Both the position numbers and the translations under genes were made by a program. A DNA stretch of 64,000 bases from Galliscardovia ingluviei (GTDB lineage Bacteria > Actinomycetota > Actinomycetes > Actinomycetales > Bifidobacteriaceae): positions 92,472 to 156,471 of the forward strand of contig NZ_BMDH01000002.1 of the NCBI RefSeq assembly GCF_014635685.1, read 5' to 3'. Positions 34,079 through 43,587 of the stretch are shown in pieces (position 1 is the first letter of the stretch; each line of letters starts with the position of its first letter). The notes under the pieces were generated by a model. It did no database searches. It had not been told where the DNA came from and saw only the letters and a list, made by a program, of their open reading frames with translations.

Positions 34079-35014
34079 ATGGCGGCTCAACATGATTCTT
34101 CTGGCAAAGACCAGACATCTTCTGCACATCATATTGCGCATACCACCGACTCTTCCGAGCACTCATTTACCCAGTTTATAGAAGATATAGCAGAAAAACC
34201 GCTATTTCTTCCACCAGCAACAATTACACTGCCATCAACCAATACGTCATTGTTGATGCAACAGGCAGGCTCACCATCGCTAGGCATACCCCATGCCCAA
34301 AATAAATTGCATGCAGCCTCCAGTCGAGTTGATGAAACCATGACAGCGATTAAGTCATATATTATTGATCACGAGCTCATGCCAGGAGACGTACTACCAA
34401 CAGAACAAACACTATGTGATGAACTCGGCGCTTCACGTTCTTCTATTAGAGAGGCTGTGCGCAAACTTGAAGCTCTGCATATTGTGCAAGTTACGCATGG
34501 TAAAGGAACTTTCGTAGGAGATCTCTCTCTTGATCCTTTGGTAGAGACATTGGCTTTCCGCGCCATGATAGGGGCATCCAAAAAGCGCAATTTGCAGGAA
34601 TTGCGTGATGTTATTCAAGTACGCCGCTCACTTGATTTAGGAGCAGCAGAAGAGATTGTCGCAAGATTACATGGCACCAAACAGCCAGAACTTGAGCAGA
34701 TAATCGCAAGTATGAATGAGTCAGCGCAACAAGGTGACGCATTTTTGCAGCAGGATATTGTATTCCATTACTACTTATTGTCACTTACAGACAATCATGT
34801 ACTTGTGCAGCTTGCTCATAGCTTGTGGCTGGTGCATATGGCAGTATTACCTCAGCTCGGACTTGCAGTAAGCACTGAACTAGATACCACAGCACATGCT
34901 CATCAGCAGATGCTTGATGCGGCAATTGCTGGAGATGCCGAACAATATAAGGCGGCAGTATATGAGCATTATCGTCCAATTGAAGCGATTCTCGACCAGC
35001 AAGAACTCCAGTAA
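34079..35014 (+). CDS. GntR/FadR-family transcriptional regulator (NanR-like)
   Basis: Regulator of 311 residues. The winged helix-turn-helix (about residues 80-155) reads LPTEQTLCDELGASRSSIREAVRKLEALHIVQVTHGKGTFV when written in pieces, typical of GntR. An all-helical FCD effector domain follows (LRDVIQVRRSLDLGAAEEI, QQDIVFHYYLLSLTDN, AHAHQQMLDAAIAGD) with the His/Asp metal ligands of FadR-type proteins. About 75 extra polar residues precede the DNA-binding domain, which is unusual. ATG 34079 follows AAAGGAACTATC. Lying beside the sialidase, it is the likely reader of the GTCTGAT heptamers. Confidence 0.87.
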   Translation: MAAQHDSSGKDQTSSAHHIAHTTDSSEHSFTQFIEDIAEKPLFLPPATITLPSTNTSLLMQQAGSPSLGIPHAQNKLHAASSRVDETMTAIKSYIIDHELMPGDVLPTEQTLCDELGASRSSIREAVRKLEALHIVQVTHGKGTFVGDLSLDPLVETLAFRAMIGASKKRNLQELRDVIQVRRSLDLGAAEEIVARLHGTKQPELEQIIASMNESAQQGDAFLQQDIVFHYYLLSLTDNHVLVQLAHSLWLVHMAVLPQLGLAVSTELDTTAHAHQQMLDAAIAGDAEQYKAAVYEHYRPIEAILDQQELQ

Positions 35015-35093
35015 TTTCAAGTATTATAGGTAGTTGCTGCTTAGTCTCATATACATATATGTGTAGACATATATGTATAAGCTCTACATAAAG

Positions 35094-35125
35094 AAGTGGT
35101 GGGATAGGCTTTTACCCCACCACTT
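35094..35125. terminator. Bidirectional terminator between the GntR gene and galK
   Basis: AAGTGGTGGG (35094-35103) and CCCACCACTT (35116-35125) form a perfect 10-bp stem with a 12-nt loop between convergent genes. The upstream 35050-35080 stretch holds two ACATATATGT palindromes. Confidence 0.8.
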
Positions 35126-35218
35126 ATGTTTGCGATCAATCACATGCTCTCATATGTACCACAAACCTTGCATTGCGTACTACAAAACCTGCAGTACGCA
35201 ATGCGGTGCTATGCGACT

Positions 35219-36469
35219 TTACGCTACTTTACTAGCGCATTGTGCTGCAAACGCAGGCAGTGCTTGAGGAGCGTTGAATCCATGCTCTGCAAACGCATCA
35301 GCAATTGCTTGAGCAACCTCACGAGCATGACCTGCATCAACTAAAGCAATAATTGATCCACCAAAGCCGCCGCCAGTCATTCGAGCACCATATGCACCAT
35401 GAGAGCGAGCCACATCAACAGCAAGGTCGAGCTCGGGCACAGTAACTTCATAATCATCACGCAAAGAATCATGTGAAGCATTAAACAACTGTCCTGCGCG
35501 AGCAATCTCACCTTGTGCAAATGCTTGGATAAATTCGTCAACTCGTGCAATTTCAGTAATAACATGACGCACGCGCTTAACGCTAACCTCGTCTGGCAGT
35601 TTGTCAAGCACTGCCTGCAATGCCCGATCAGGATGCTCACTAGCATTAACTTCATCAGCGACTTCGCGCAGATTACGGTACCCCAAGGCCTGAGCTGCCG
35701 CCTCGCAAGTGGAGCGCCTATTCGCATATTGTCCATCATTAAGTTGATGAGGAGCGCGAGTATCAAGCACGAGCAACTCTAAGTTATGCGCACCCAGATC
35801 AAAAGACTCTGCCTGAGCAGACTCCATAGCGCTTAATCCTGGAGTAAAATCAAGGCGCAACGCATGCCCCAGCGTACAGCGCATAGAAGCACTCTGATCA
35901 AGACCACCAGTAGACGCGCCTGCCATATCATTTTCAGAAGTAATAGCAGCCCGAATAAGCGTTAACCGCCCTTCATCGCTACCACCAAAGCCCAATGCAA
36001 ATACGTCATCGAGGGCGAGCGCTGTAGAACATGTCATAGCAGCAGAAGAACTTAACCCGGAACCCAATGGCACGCAGGAGCTAAACGCTGCATCAAAACC
36101 GCGCACCTGCTCGAAGCCCGCCTGACGTAGTGCCCATGCTACGCCAACTACATATGCCGCCCAGCCGTCTACGCTACCTGCACGCAGACCATCTAAATCA
36201 GCCGAACCGATATGTTCAGGGGCGAGATCTGATACCACGCGAACCACAGTATCTACACGAGGACGCAAAGCTACATAAGTACGATGCGGCAATGCAATAG
36301 GAAGGCATAAGCCAGCATTGTAATCAGTGTGTTCACCAATAAGATTTACTCTACCTGGTGCTGCCCACACTCCTTGTGGCGTCTGACCAAAACTTTGTTC
36401 AAATAATTGTGTTGCACGAGCCGCACCAACTTCATCGGTGAGGGGCTCAATAAATGCTACTTCACTCAT
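35219..36469 (-). CDS. galK: Galactokinase GalK
   Basis: GHMP kinase of 416 residues, galactose to galactose-1-phosphate in the Leloir pathway. Motifs are the galactokinase signature GRVNLIGEHTDYNAG (about 39), the ATP loop PLGSGLSSSAAM (about 132), and the C-terminal GARMTGGGFGGSIIAL. ATG 36469 follows AAAGGAATACCT. Last gene of a deoR-galT-galK operon, 91 nt after galT. Confidence 0.97.
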   Translation of the reverse strand: MSEVAFIEPLTDEVGAARATQLFEQSFGQTPQGVWAAPGRVNLIGEHTDYNAGLCLPIALPHRTYVALRPRVDTVVRVVSDLAPEHIGSADLDGLRAGSVDGWAAYVVGVAWALRQAGFEQVRGFDAAFSSCVPLGSGLSSSAAMTCSTALALDDVFALGFGGSDEGRLTLIRAAITSENDMAGASTGGLDQSASMRCTLGHALRLDFTPGLSAMESAQAESFDLGAHNLELLVLDTRAPHQLNDGQYANRRSTCEAAAQALGYRNLREVADEVNASEHPDRALQAVLDKLPDEVSVKRVRHVITEIARVDEFIQAFAQGEIARAGQLFNASHDSLRDDYEVTVPELDLAVDVARSHGAYGARMTGGGFGGSIIALVDAGHAREVAQAIADAFAEHGFNAPQALPAFAAQCASKVA

Positions 36470-36560
36470 AGGTATTCCTTTTCAGCAAACCGTTAATGCA
36501 TCACATAGTTTTCATTTCACGGTTGGTCCTACACATAGTTCATTACGCGCTTCACGCAAG

Positions 36561-37835
36561 TTAGGCATCAATATCAATAGGTCCAAGCTCATGGAATCGC
36601 TTAGCGATTAGCTCTGGAGTGGTATCAGAAATCCAAGCAGCCATGCCAGATTCAGAACCTGCAAGATATTTGATTTTATTTGCAGCTCTGCGGAATGAGA
36701 AGAACTGCAAATTCAAGCGATAATGCTCACGGCGCGCATCATGAATTGGAGCCTGATGCCATGCTGCAATATATGGCAAATCCATACCTTTTCCGTCACC
36801 AGTATCAAAGAAAGCATTACCACGCTTCAGTAATGTCGAATACATCTGTGCCAAATCCCAACGCTCCTGATCATCAAGCTCGTCGATTGTAAGCACATCG
36901 CGCACTGGAGCCACATGTACTTCCAATGGCCAGCGAGCAGCTGCAGGCACATAAGCAACCCAACTGTGATTGCGCATCACCACACGCTCTTGAGCTTCGA
37001 GTTCAGACTGCATCAAGTCTTTGAGCAGGTTGCCACCTGTGCGTTCAAAATACTGCTCAGTGTGCTGCAATTCAGTTTCCAGTTTTGGAGCAATAAATGG
37101 ATAGCAGTACACCTGACCATGGGGATGAGCCAGCGACACACCAATTTCTGCACCGTGATTTTCAAATGGGAAAATCTGCTCAATACCTTCAATATGGGAG
37201 ATTTCTGCTGTACGGAATGCCCATGCTTCAACAACTGTACGCAAACGCTCAACAGGCAAATCTGCTGGAAGACCATGTTCATTAGGATCAAAGCAGATTA
37301 CTTCACACCGCCCCGCAGCATTACGACGTTCCCACAAAGGATTACCATCAACATACTGCACATCGGCGCTTACTCCCGGCACCTGCACCATGGATGGGAA
37401 TCGATTTTCAAAAACGACCACATTGTAATCAGTATCTGGCACTTCGCCATCTTGATATGGGTCTCCCGGTTTGCGAGCCGCCAGTGGATTTCCTGTTGCC
37501 GTCGCACCTGGACCCGCTGTAATTGGGCGATTCATACGTGCGGTTGCCATAGGAATCCAATCACCGGTAAGTGGATCACGACGCATTTGTGGAGCAGCAT
37601 AAGGCACTTCGTGACCATCGGCATCTAGATGCGAAGCAAAACGATAATCAAGCTGGCGTGGATCGGTAAGTTCACGTGTGCGCTCGCCGCTAACGTATGC
37701 AGGATCATCGTCTAAATAGAAGAAATCTCTACCATCGGCAAGTGTTGTAGGCGTGATACGAATATGCTCTTTTGCATATGCGCTAGGCTGATAGTATACA
37801 AATGGCGTTTGCTGCGACTCGGCTGAATTATTCAT
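36561..37835 (-). CDS. galT: Galactose-1-phosphate uridylyltransferase GalT
   Basis: Class I GalT of 424 residues, transferring UMP from UDP-glucose to galactose-1-phosphate. The nucleophile motif is AHPHGQVYCYPF (HPHGQ, the HxHxQ histidine-triad signature). Upstream NRFPSM and RNxSW-like segments (MRNHSWVAYVP) are also typical. ATG 37835 follows GGAGAAGATT and overlaps the last codons of the deoR gene by 8 nt (ATGAATAA), so the two are translationally coupled. GalE is not in the window. Confidence 0.95.
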   Translation of the reverse strand: MNNSAESQQTPFVYYQPSAYAKEHIRITPTTLADGRDFFYLDDDPAYVSGERTRELTDPRQLDYRFASHLDADGHEVPYAAPQMRRDPLTGDWIPMATARMNRPITAGPGATATGNPLAARKPGDPYQDGEVPDTDYNVVVFENRFPSMVQVPGVSADVQYVDGNPLWERRNAAGRCEVICFDPNEHGLPADLPVERLRTVVEAWAFRTAEISHIEGIEQIFPFENHGAEIGVSLAHPHGQVYCYPFIAPKLETELQHTEQYFERTGGNLLKDLMQSELEAQERVVMRNHSWVAYVPAAARWPLEVHVAPVRDVLTIDELDDQERWDLAQMYSTLLKRGNAFFDTGDGKGMDLPYIAAWHQAPIHDARREHYRLNLQFFSFRRAANKIKYLAGSESGMAAWISDTTPELIAKRFHELGPIDIDA

Positions 37836-38760
37836 AATCTTCTCCATAATTTCCAAATGGTGAATGTTGTTGTAATCCTGAAGTGTGTGTCATATGAACA
37901 CTGGCATTGGCTGTATTGGCACCTAATCCTGAAATTCCAGTATTTGCGGCACTAATCGATTGAGGTAAGGCTTCTACTCCTGACTGTGGTGCTAGCACAA
38001 GATTTCTGACGAGTTCTTGGGCTTTTTGGGCAAGTTCAGGAGACAGTCCGTCGTCGGTTATCAACACATCGATGTCTGCAAAACTAGCGAACATCGACAG
38101 CGAAGTATTTTCCCATTTGGTATGATCTGCTAACACAATTGAACGATCAGCAATAGAAATAAGTGCAGCGTCCGTAGCCGACTCCAAAGAGTTTGGAGTG
38201 AGGAATCCGCGAGGCATAGAAACTGAATGAGTACCTAAAAATAGTGTATTGACACGCAAACTTGAAATAACCTTATCCGCAATAGGACCGACAAGCGCAT
38301 TAGATCTGGTTAATACGCCACCGGTAACAATAACTTCTACATCTTTGTTTTCCATGGCCTGCACGAGCTCTGCTACTGGAATGGAGTTTGTAAGTATCGT
38401 AATACCCGATGCATGGTCACTTTCCAGCAAATGCTGTGCAAATACATATGCTGTTGTACCGCCGCCGATAGCAATAACATCACCTGGCCCTACATAGCGT
38501 ATTGCCGCATTAGCAATAGTATCTTTCAACCCAATTTCCATTTGCGATTTAACAGAAAAAAGCGGTTCTGCAAGTAAGGTACTGGTTGTTACTGCTCCAC
38601 CGTGTACGCGCTTGAGCAGCCCCTTATCTGCAAGCTCGGTAATATCTCGTCTGATCGTCATTGATGAGACGCCAAGTTCTTTGCTCAGTGCCGTAATACG
38701 CACAGCGCCCCGTGTGCGTAGTCGACTGAGAATCACGTGTTGTCGTTGCGATGAAATCAT
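37828..38760 (-). CDS. DeoR/GlpR-family transcriptional regulator of the gal operon
   Basis: Regulator of about 310 residues. The N-terminal DeoR helix-turn-helix reads QRQHVILSRLRTRGAVRI and SSMTIRRDITELADKGLLKRVHGGA. The sugar-phosphate-binding domain follows (IGGGTTAYVFAQHL, LTNSIPVAELV, VTGGVLTRSNALVGP, DHTKWE). A C-terminal tail of ~50 residues (after LVLAPQSG) is not part of the family core. It is the first gene of the operon with galT and galK and probably represses it. ATG 38760 lies 6 nt after GATAAT with TTGCTT 18 bp further up, so the mRNA may be leaderless; an upstream start at 38778 is possible. Confidence 0.88.
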   Translation of the reverse strand: MISSQRQHVILSRLRTRGAVRITALSKELGVSSMTIRRDITELADKGLLKRVHGGAVTTSTLLAEPLFSVKSQMEIGLKDTIANAAIRYVGPGDVIAIGGGTTAYVFAQHLLESDHASGITILTNSIPVAELVQAMENKDVEVIVTGGVLTRSNALVGPIADKVISSLRVNTLFLGTHSVSMPRGFLTPNSLESATDAALISIADRSIVLADHTKWENTSLSMFASFADIDVLITDDGLSPELAQKAQELVRNLVLAPQSGVEALPQSISAANTGISGLGANTANASVHMTHTSGLQQHSPFGNYGEDYE

Positions 38761-38778
38761 AATTACATTATCGCACAT

Positions 38779-39018
38779 AAAAACTCAAAAAAGCAAACTT
38801 AAATGAACAATTGGTTAAAATATTTTTGACTATTTTGATATATTTACAACACACGTGTGAGCACTCACAACACACCAGTGAAAAAAGTGACAAAACGACA
38901 CGCAGCACAGAAAGTATAGCTATAATAGTGCTTTGTATGACTTATGCTGTTGACTTATGCATAATGCATAATCGAATGCAGTAAAGTAACAATCGAATAA
39001 TTGCATTACTGTTAAGCA
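38779..39018. promoter_or_regulatory. Divergent deoR-crp intergenic region with ATGCAT palindrome
   Basis: ATGCATAATGCAT (about 38957-38969) is a near-palindrome before the Crp-like gene, preceded by TTGACT. A related perfect inverted repeat ACGTTATGCAT...ATGCATAACGT flanks the other end of that gene (39806-39837). TATAAT is present near 38923. The exact promoter is not decidable by eye. Confidence 0.5.
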
Positions 39019-39768
39019 ATGAAGCTGAACGATATGGGGGGTGAACACTTGGCAAGCCAAGATTTTAACGAACAGGATCTCCGACGTGAAGCACTGTTAC
39101 GCACTGCATTATTTAAGCAAGTAAAACCACAGGAGGCTGACCAGCTACTTCCGCATATGCAAACCCACCGCTACAACAAGGGCGAATCAGTATTTCGTGA
39201 AGGCGATACCGATAGGCGTATGTATTTACTGGAGTACGGTCGCGTGAAATTAACACGTGAATCCAGCGATCACCGTATTCACCTGTTATCTATTCATGGA
39301 CGAGGCGAATTACTAGGTGAAATTCCAGTATTTGATCCAACTGGTGGTCCGCGCACAGCTTCTGCAGTATGTATGACGCATGGCACTATTGTTGCCTCTC
39401 TCGAACGCAATGCCCTTTTTGCATGGCTGAGTGAGCACCCTCGAGTAGCTATCGATATGTTGCAAGTATTAGCTAATAGAGCACGACTTAATAACGAGCG
39501 TATTAGCGATCTCGTCTTTATGGACGTGCCAGGCAGACTTGCAAAAACACTCATTGATTTAGCACAGCGCTTCGGCGAACCAAGCGAAGACGGTCTAGTG
39601 GTCCCTCACGATCTTACCCAAGAAGAAATGGCACAGCTTGTTGGCGCTTCCAGAGAGACCGTGAACAAAGCTCTCATGGACTTTACTCAGCGTCATTGGA
39701 TTTCAAGACGCGGACACACTATTATTATTTATCAGCCTGGCAAACTTATTCGCAGAGCACACCAGTAA
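39019..39768 (+). CDS. Crp/Fnr-family transcriptional regulator
   Basis: Protein of up to 249 residues. The N-terminal cyclic-nucleotide-binding-like domain (about 25-150) includes GESVFREGDTDRRMYLLEYGRVKL and LLGEIPVFDPTGGPRTASAVC, close to the cAMP pocket motif of GlxR/Crp. A helix-turn-helix follows (LTQEEMAQLVGASRETVNKALMDF). It would bind TGTGA-like sites as a global regulator. The start is uncertain: ATG 39019 gives 249 residues, while TTG 39049 has GGGGGG 7 nt upstream. ATGCAT-containing inverted repeats lie on both sides and may be autoregulatory. Confidence 0.9.
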   Translation: MKLNDMGGEHLASQDFNEQDLRREALLRTALFKQVKPQEADQLLPHMQTHRYNKGESVFREGDTDRRMYLLEYGRVKLTRESSDHRIHLLSIHGRGELLGEIPVFDPTGGPRTASAVCMTHGTIVASLERNALFAWLSEHPRVAIDMLQVLANRARLNNERISDLVFMDVPGRLAKTLIDLAQRFGEPSEDGLVVPHDLTQEEMAQLVGASRETVNKALMDFTQRHWISRRGHTIIIYQPGKLIRRAHQ

Positions 39769-39805
39769 TTGCTGATTTTGTCAATACATATATAAATTTG
39801 TTACA

Positions 39806-39837
39806 ACGTTATGCATCTTTATCAATATGCATAACGT
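39806..39837. terminator. Perfect 11-bp inverted repeat after the Crp-like gene
   Basis: ACGTTATGCAT (39806-39816) and ATGCATAACGT (39827-39837) pair perfectly around a 10-nt loop. It is AT-rich and lacks a T-tail, so it may be an operator rather than a terminator, especially as the ATGCAT core also occurs before the gene. Confidence 0.5.
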
Positions 39838-39952
39838 CTATACATGCGAAGGCATCTATACAAATATTGTATGTGTACAGATATAGTGCAAATCGTGCGA
39901 ACAGCACCACGCATAGGTTAAAAGGTTGGCATATCCTTTTACAATAGAGAAC

Positions 39953-42142
39953 ATGCCTGAAAAGACTCCCCTAACATTTCGACGAGTGCTTGCTTTGATA
40001 TTAGCATTCTTGATGTTCTGCATTGCTGGCGGTGCTGTTGCTACTGGATTTTTCTTACCAGCAGTTTTCGGCGCAAACACCGTAACACAAGGACTCACCT
40101 CCACACTCAAGCCGGAAGATCTCAACTTTGATTTAGCAGATTTGCCACAACAATCCCGTATGTATGCTTCCGATGGCAAAACAGTAATTGCAACATTTTA
40201 TGAACAAAACCGCATTATTGTGCCATTAAAAGATATCGCTGATGTTATGCAAAAAGCTGTTGTCGCTCGAGAAGATCACCGTTTCTGGGAACATACAGGC
40301 ATCGATCCACAGGGTATTGCGCGCGCTTTTGTGCAAACCTATGTCAAAAAAGGCGATACACAAGGTGGTTCTACACTTACACAGCAGTATGTAAAAAATA
40401 TTTTAATCGATCAAGCCATTCAAAATGATGATCCGATCGGCGCATACCATGCTCAAGAAGAAACAATCGCACGTAAACTACGTGAGATGCTCATTGCTGT
40501 AGAGCTTGAAAAACAGTATAGCAAAGAAGAAATTCTGCAAGGGTACCTTAATATTGCACAATTTGGTAAGAACGTGTACGGTGTAGAAACTGCTGCACAA
40601 CATTACTTCTCCAAGAGTGCAAAAGACCTGTCTCTGGTCGAGGCAGCAACTATTGCTGCAATTACTAAAAACCCTGCGAATTTTGATCCGACGGTAAACC
40701 CAGAAGAATCACAACATCAGCGCAATATTACACTTGATTTAATGAGTCAATGGGGTTTTGTCGATAAAAAGGATACCGACGAAGCTAAAAAAATCCCTAT
40801 CGCAGATACCCTCCATGTACAAGATGTTCCAGTGGGATGTCAGGCTGCAGGAAATGCTGCGTATTTCTGCGATTATGCATTACACCAAATTGAGAATTCC
40901 AAAGAATTTGGCAAAACATTACAAGATCGAAAGAACCTTATCCGCCGAGGTGGCTTGAGTATCTACACTACACTCGACATCAATGCACAGAATGCAGCAC
41001 AAGATGCTATTGAAAGCTATCTACCAACCACAGATCCAAGCGGCTATGAGAGTATACTTGCAGCAATCAAGCCTGGAACTGGTGAAGTGCTTGCTATTGC
41101 CCAAAATAGAATTTATGATGTTTCTGGCTCTGACCCAACAAGAACATCAATGAACTACGCAGTAGACCGTGTCGATGGTGGCGGCATGGGTTTCCAAATT
41201 GGTTCTACATGGAAGCCGATTAACATGGTTGCTTGGTTACAGGCTGGTCATTCTATGAATGAATATTTGCCAACGACTACTAACTACCCACTTTCTTCAT
41301 TCCCAGACTCTGGAGGCAATGAAGTTTGGCATGTTACTAACGATTCAGGCGGCACAGTTAATCCAGAAACGCCATTGAACGGTCTTAATCAGTCACATAA
41401 CACCATCCAGGCATCTATGGCACAGCGTATTGGTTTGCGTACTATTGCTAACACAGCTACTGCGTTGGGATTCCACAATGGCGATGGTACGGATATTTCT
41501 AAGCTGCCTTCATATTCACCAACTATGGTGATTGGTACAATGAATCCTTCGCCACTTACTATGGCTAATGTATATGCCACTATTGCCGCGAATGGTGTAG
41601 CATGTACACCAATTGCATTAACCAAAGTAACCAATAGCACTGGAAAAGAATTCAAAGTTCCAAGTGCAGACTGTCATCAAGCTATTCCTCCTAATGTTGC
41701 ACAGTCTACAGCTTACGCCATGAACTTAAATGTTACTAAAGGTATTGCTTCACCAGCACAACTTTCTGGCGGTCGTAAAACCTTTGCAAAAACGGGTACT
41801 AACGAGCAGACTGGTTTGACTACAGGTGGTTTTGTGCCACAAGTTTCCGCATTTAGTGTTATTGTTGATGCTGAAAATCCAAATAATGGTATCCATGGTA
41901 ATATTAATGGTCGCTACTACAGTACATGGTACGGTTTGTATTTAGCACTGCCAACGTGGAAGAAGTTCATGGAATCCTATCTTGCTGCCGCCAATATCCC
42001 TGCAGATAACAATTATGGTACTCCTGATCCTGCGCTCACTGCCTTTAGCAATAAAACTGCTTCGCGTTCTACTACGCAGCAAAACCAGCGAAATCAAACG
42101 AATAACCAACAGCAAAACCAAGCGAATACGCAAAACCATTAG
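39953..42142 (+). CDS. Class A penicillin-binding protein (transglycosylase-transpeptidase)
   Basis: Bifunctional peptidoglycan synthase of 729 residues with one N-terminal membrane helix (about 14-38). The GT51 domain shows VVAREDHRFWEHTGID and GGSTLTQQYVKN. The transpeptidase domain shows SxxK in GSTWKPINMV, the SxN motif in QSHNTIQAS and KTGT in FAKTGTNEQTG. A Gln/Asn-rich tail (about the last 30 residues) is disordered. ATG 39953 lies 7 nt after TACAAT (39940-39945), so the message is probably leaderless; a TTG at 39926 would be an alternative start. A strong terminator follows. Confidence 0.95.
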   Translation: MPEKTPLTFRRVLALILAFLMFCIAGGAVATGFFLPAVFGANTVTQGLTSTLKPEDLNFDLADLPQQSRMYASDGKTVIATFYEQNRIIVPLKDIADVMQKAVVAREDHRFWEHTGIDPQGIARAFVQTYVKKGDTQGGSTLTQQYVKNILIDQAIQNDDPIGAYHAQEETIARKLREMLIAVELEKQYSKEEILQGYLNIAQFGKNVYGVETAAQHYFSKSAKDLSLVEAATIAAITKNPANFDPTVNPEESQHQRNITLDLMSQWGFVDKKDTDEAKKIPIADTLHVQDVPVGCQAAGNAAYFCDYALHQIENSKEFGKTLQDRKNLIRRGGLSIYTTLDINAQNAAQDAIESYLPTTDPSGYESILAAIKPGTGEVLAIAQNRIYDVSGSDPTRTSMNYAVDRVDGGGMGFQIGSTWKPINMVAWLQAGHSMNEYLPTTTNYPLSSFPDSGGNEVWHVTNDSGGTVNPETPLNGLNQSHNTIQASMAQRIGLRTIANTATALGFHNGDGTDISKLPSYSPTMVIGTMNPSPLTMANVYATIAANGVACTPIALTKVTNSTGKEFKVPSADCHQAIPPNVAQSTAYAMNLNVTKGIASPAQLSGGRKTFAKTGTNEQTGLTTGGFVPQVSAFSVIVDAENPNNGIHGNINGRYYSTWYGLYLALPTWKKFMESYLAAANIPADNNYGTPDPALTAFSNKTASRSTTQQNQRNQTNNQQQNQANTQNH

Positions 42143-42211
42143 TTTGTGAGCCGGCCTACAGGCTAGTTTGCAAGCCAATCTGCGCTCTAGTTTGCAAATA
42201 CAATATCATAA
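42140..42211 (+). repeat. Three 24-bp degenerate repeats at the PBP stop codon
   Basis: TAGTTTG starts units at 42140, 42164 and 42188, exactly 24 bp apart, with decaying similarity (TAGTTTGTGAGCC, TAGTTTGCAAGCC, TAGTTTGCAAATAC). The first TAG is the stop codon of the PBP gene. Confidence 0.75.
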
Positions 42212-42240
42212 AGGTGAGCCTCTGCAGGGCTCACCTTTTA
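42210..42240 (+). terminator. Intrinsic terminator of the PBP gene
   Basis: AAAGGTGAGCC (42210-42220), loop TCTGCAG, and GGCTCACCTTT (42228-42238), running on into TTA. An 11-bp perfect stem. The remaining ~225 bp to the next gene show no other feature. Confidence 0.85.
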
Positions 42241-42466
42241 TTCGTACTACGGTATTTCTCCCGTCTATCATCCAAAATGCTCATACTCATGTGTCAGCAC
42301 TCACTTAACCGAATAATTACGCCGATACACAATGCCATATATTGTTCACCAACCCCATGCGCAGTTACTCCTAGCGCTTAAATCAGTCATACCTTGAGCA
42401 AAGTCCTTGTAAACATTGAAGCATTCCTATAATGAACATGGATTACACGGTAACGAATGGAGCAAT

Positions 42467-43579
42467 ATGAGTCATTCAAAACACACAAAGCCTACAAACG
42501 GTATATTTGATCCTATTGATCTAAGGGGTATTCGAGTACGCAACCGTGTATGGCTACCACCAATGTGCATGTACGCGGTTGAAGCACAAGATGGCAAGCC
42601 AACACCATTTCATTTCCAACACTACGTATCACGTGCACTCGGCGGATTTGGCATGGTTATTACGGAGTCCACTGCCGTAAGCGCCGAAGGTCGTATTTCG
42701 CCAAATGATTGTGGTTTGTGGAATGATGACCAAGTACAAGCATGGAAATGGATTGTTGATGGTATCAAGCGTGCAGGCGCTGTTGCGGCAGTACAGTTGA
42801 ACCATGCTGGTCGTAAAGCCTCAAGTGGCGACTACCGCATAGGATTTGAGGGGCAAACTGTACCTAGTGAGCAAGGCGGTTGGCAGCCTGTAGGTCCATC
42901 CGATATTGCTTTTGATGGTATGGTCAGCCCTCATGCCCTCACTATTGAAGAAATTCATGGCATTATTGCTGATTTTGCTGCTGCAGCTAGGCGTGCGCTC
43001 GCCGCTGGATTCCAAGCTATCGAAATTCACGCAGCACATGGATATCTACTCTCTCAGTTCTTGGATCCACTTGTCAATACTCGTACCGATGAATATGGTG
43101 GATCCCTTGAGGGGCGTATGAAACTTACGCTTGATGTAGTTGATGCTGTGCGTGGAACCATTCCAAGCGATATGCCTCTGATCGTTCGTATTTCTGCCAC
43201 GGATTGGGCTGAACACGGTTGGGATTTGGAACAAAGCGTTGAACTTGCACGTGCACTGCGTGACCACGGTGTTGATTTGGTTGATGTTTCTACTGGCGGC
43301 ATTATGCCAGGAGTCAGTATCCCAGTTGAGCCAAATTATCAGGTACCTTTTGCTGAAGCTATTCGCAGTGAAGCCCGAATCCCTGTAAGTGCTGTTGGCT
43401 TAATTACTAAACCAAAGCAAGCACAGAAGATTATTGCCAGCGGTAAGGCTGATGTTGTAGAAATCGGTCGTGCAGCACTGCGTGAACCATACTGGCCATT
43501 GAAAGCAGCACATAAGCTAGGTCTAAGCCGAGACGAGATCCCATATCCAGCAGCATATACCCGTGGCGCATATCGATAA
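42467..43579 (+). CDS. Old yellow enzyme-family NADH:flavin oxidoreductase
   Basis: FMN-dependent TIM-barrel oxidoreductase of 370 residues, YqjM/NamA-like. Family features are RNRVWLPPMCMYA with the conserved Cys near FMN, QLNHAGRKAS, the active-site HAAHGYLLSQFLDPLVNTR in two parts, DEYGGSLEGRMK, and AVGLITKPKQA with EIGRAALREPYWP at the end. It would reduce activated C=C bonds or other electrophiles with NAD(P)H. ATG 42467 follows AATGGAGCAAT. Monocistronic; the physiological substrate is unknown. Confidence 0.93.
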   Translation: MSHSKHTKPTNGIFDPIDLRGIRVRNRVWLPPMCMYAVEAQDGKPTPFHFQHYVSRALGGFGMVITESTAVSAEGRISPNDCGLWNDDQVQAWKWIVDGIKRAGAVAAVQLNHAGRKASSGDYRIGFEGQTVPSEQGGWQPVGPSDIAFDGMVSPHALTIEEIHGIIADFAAAARRALAAGFQAIEIHAAHGYLLSQFLDPLVNTRTDEYGGSLEGRMKLTLDVVDAVRGTIPSDMPLIVRISATDWAEHGWDLEQSVELARALRDHGVDLVDVSTGGIMPGVSIPVEPNYQVPFAEAIRSEARIPVSAVGLITKPKQAQKIIASGKADVVEIGRAALREPYWPLKAAHKLGLSRDEIPYPAAYTRGAYR

Positions 43580-43587
43580 AGACCATA

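Noticed and set aside
36915-37628. 237-codon plus-strand frame opposite galT
   Set aside because: Shadow frame caused by codon bias of galT, rich in Cys/His/Trp with no family resemblance.
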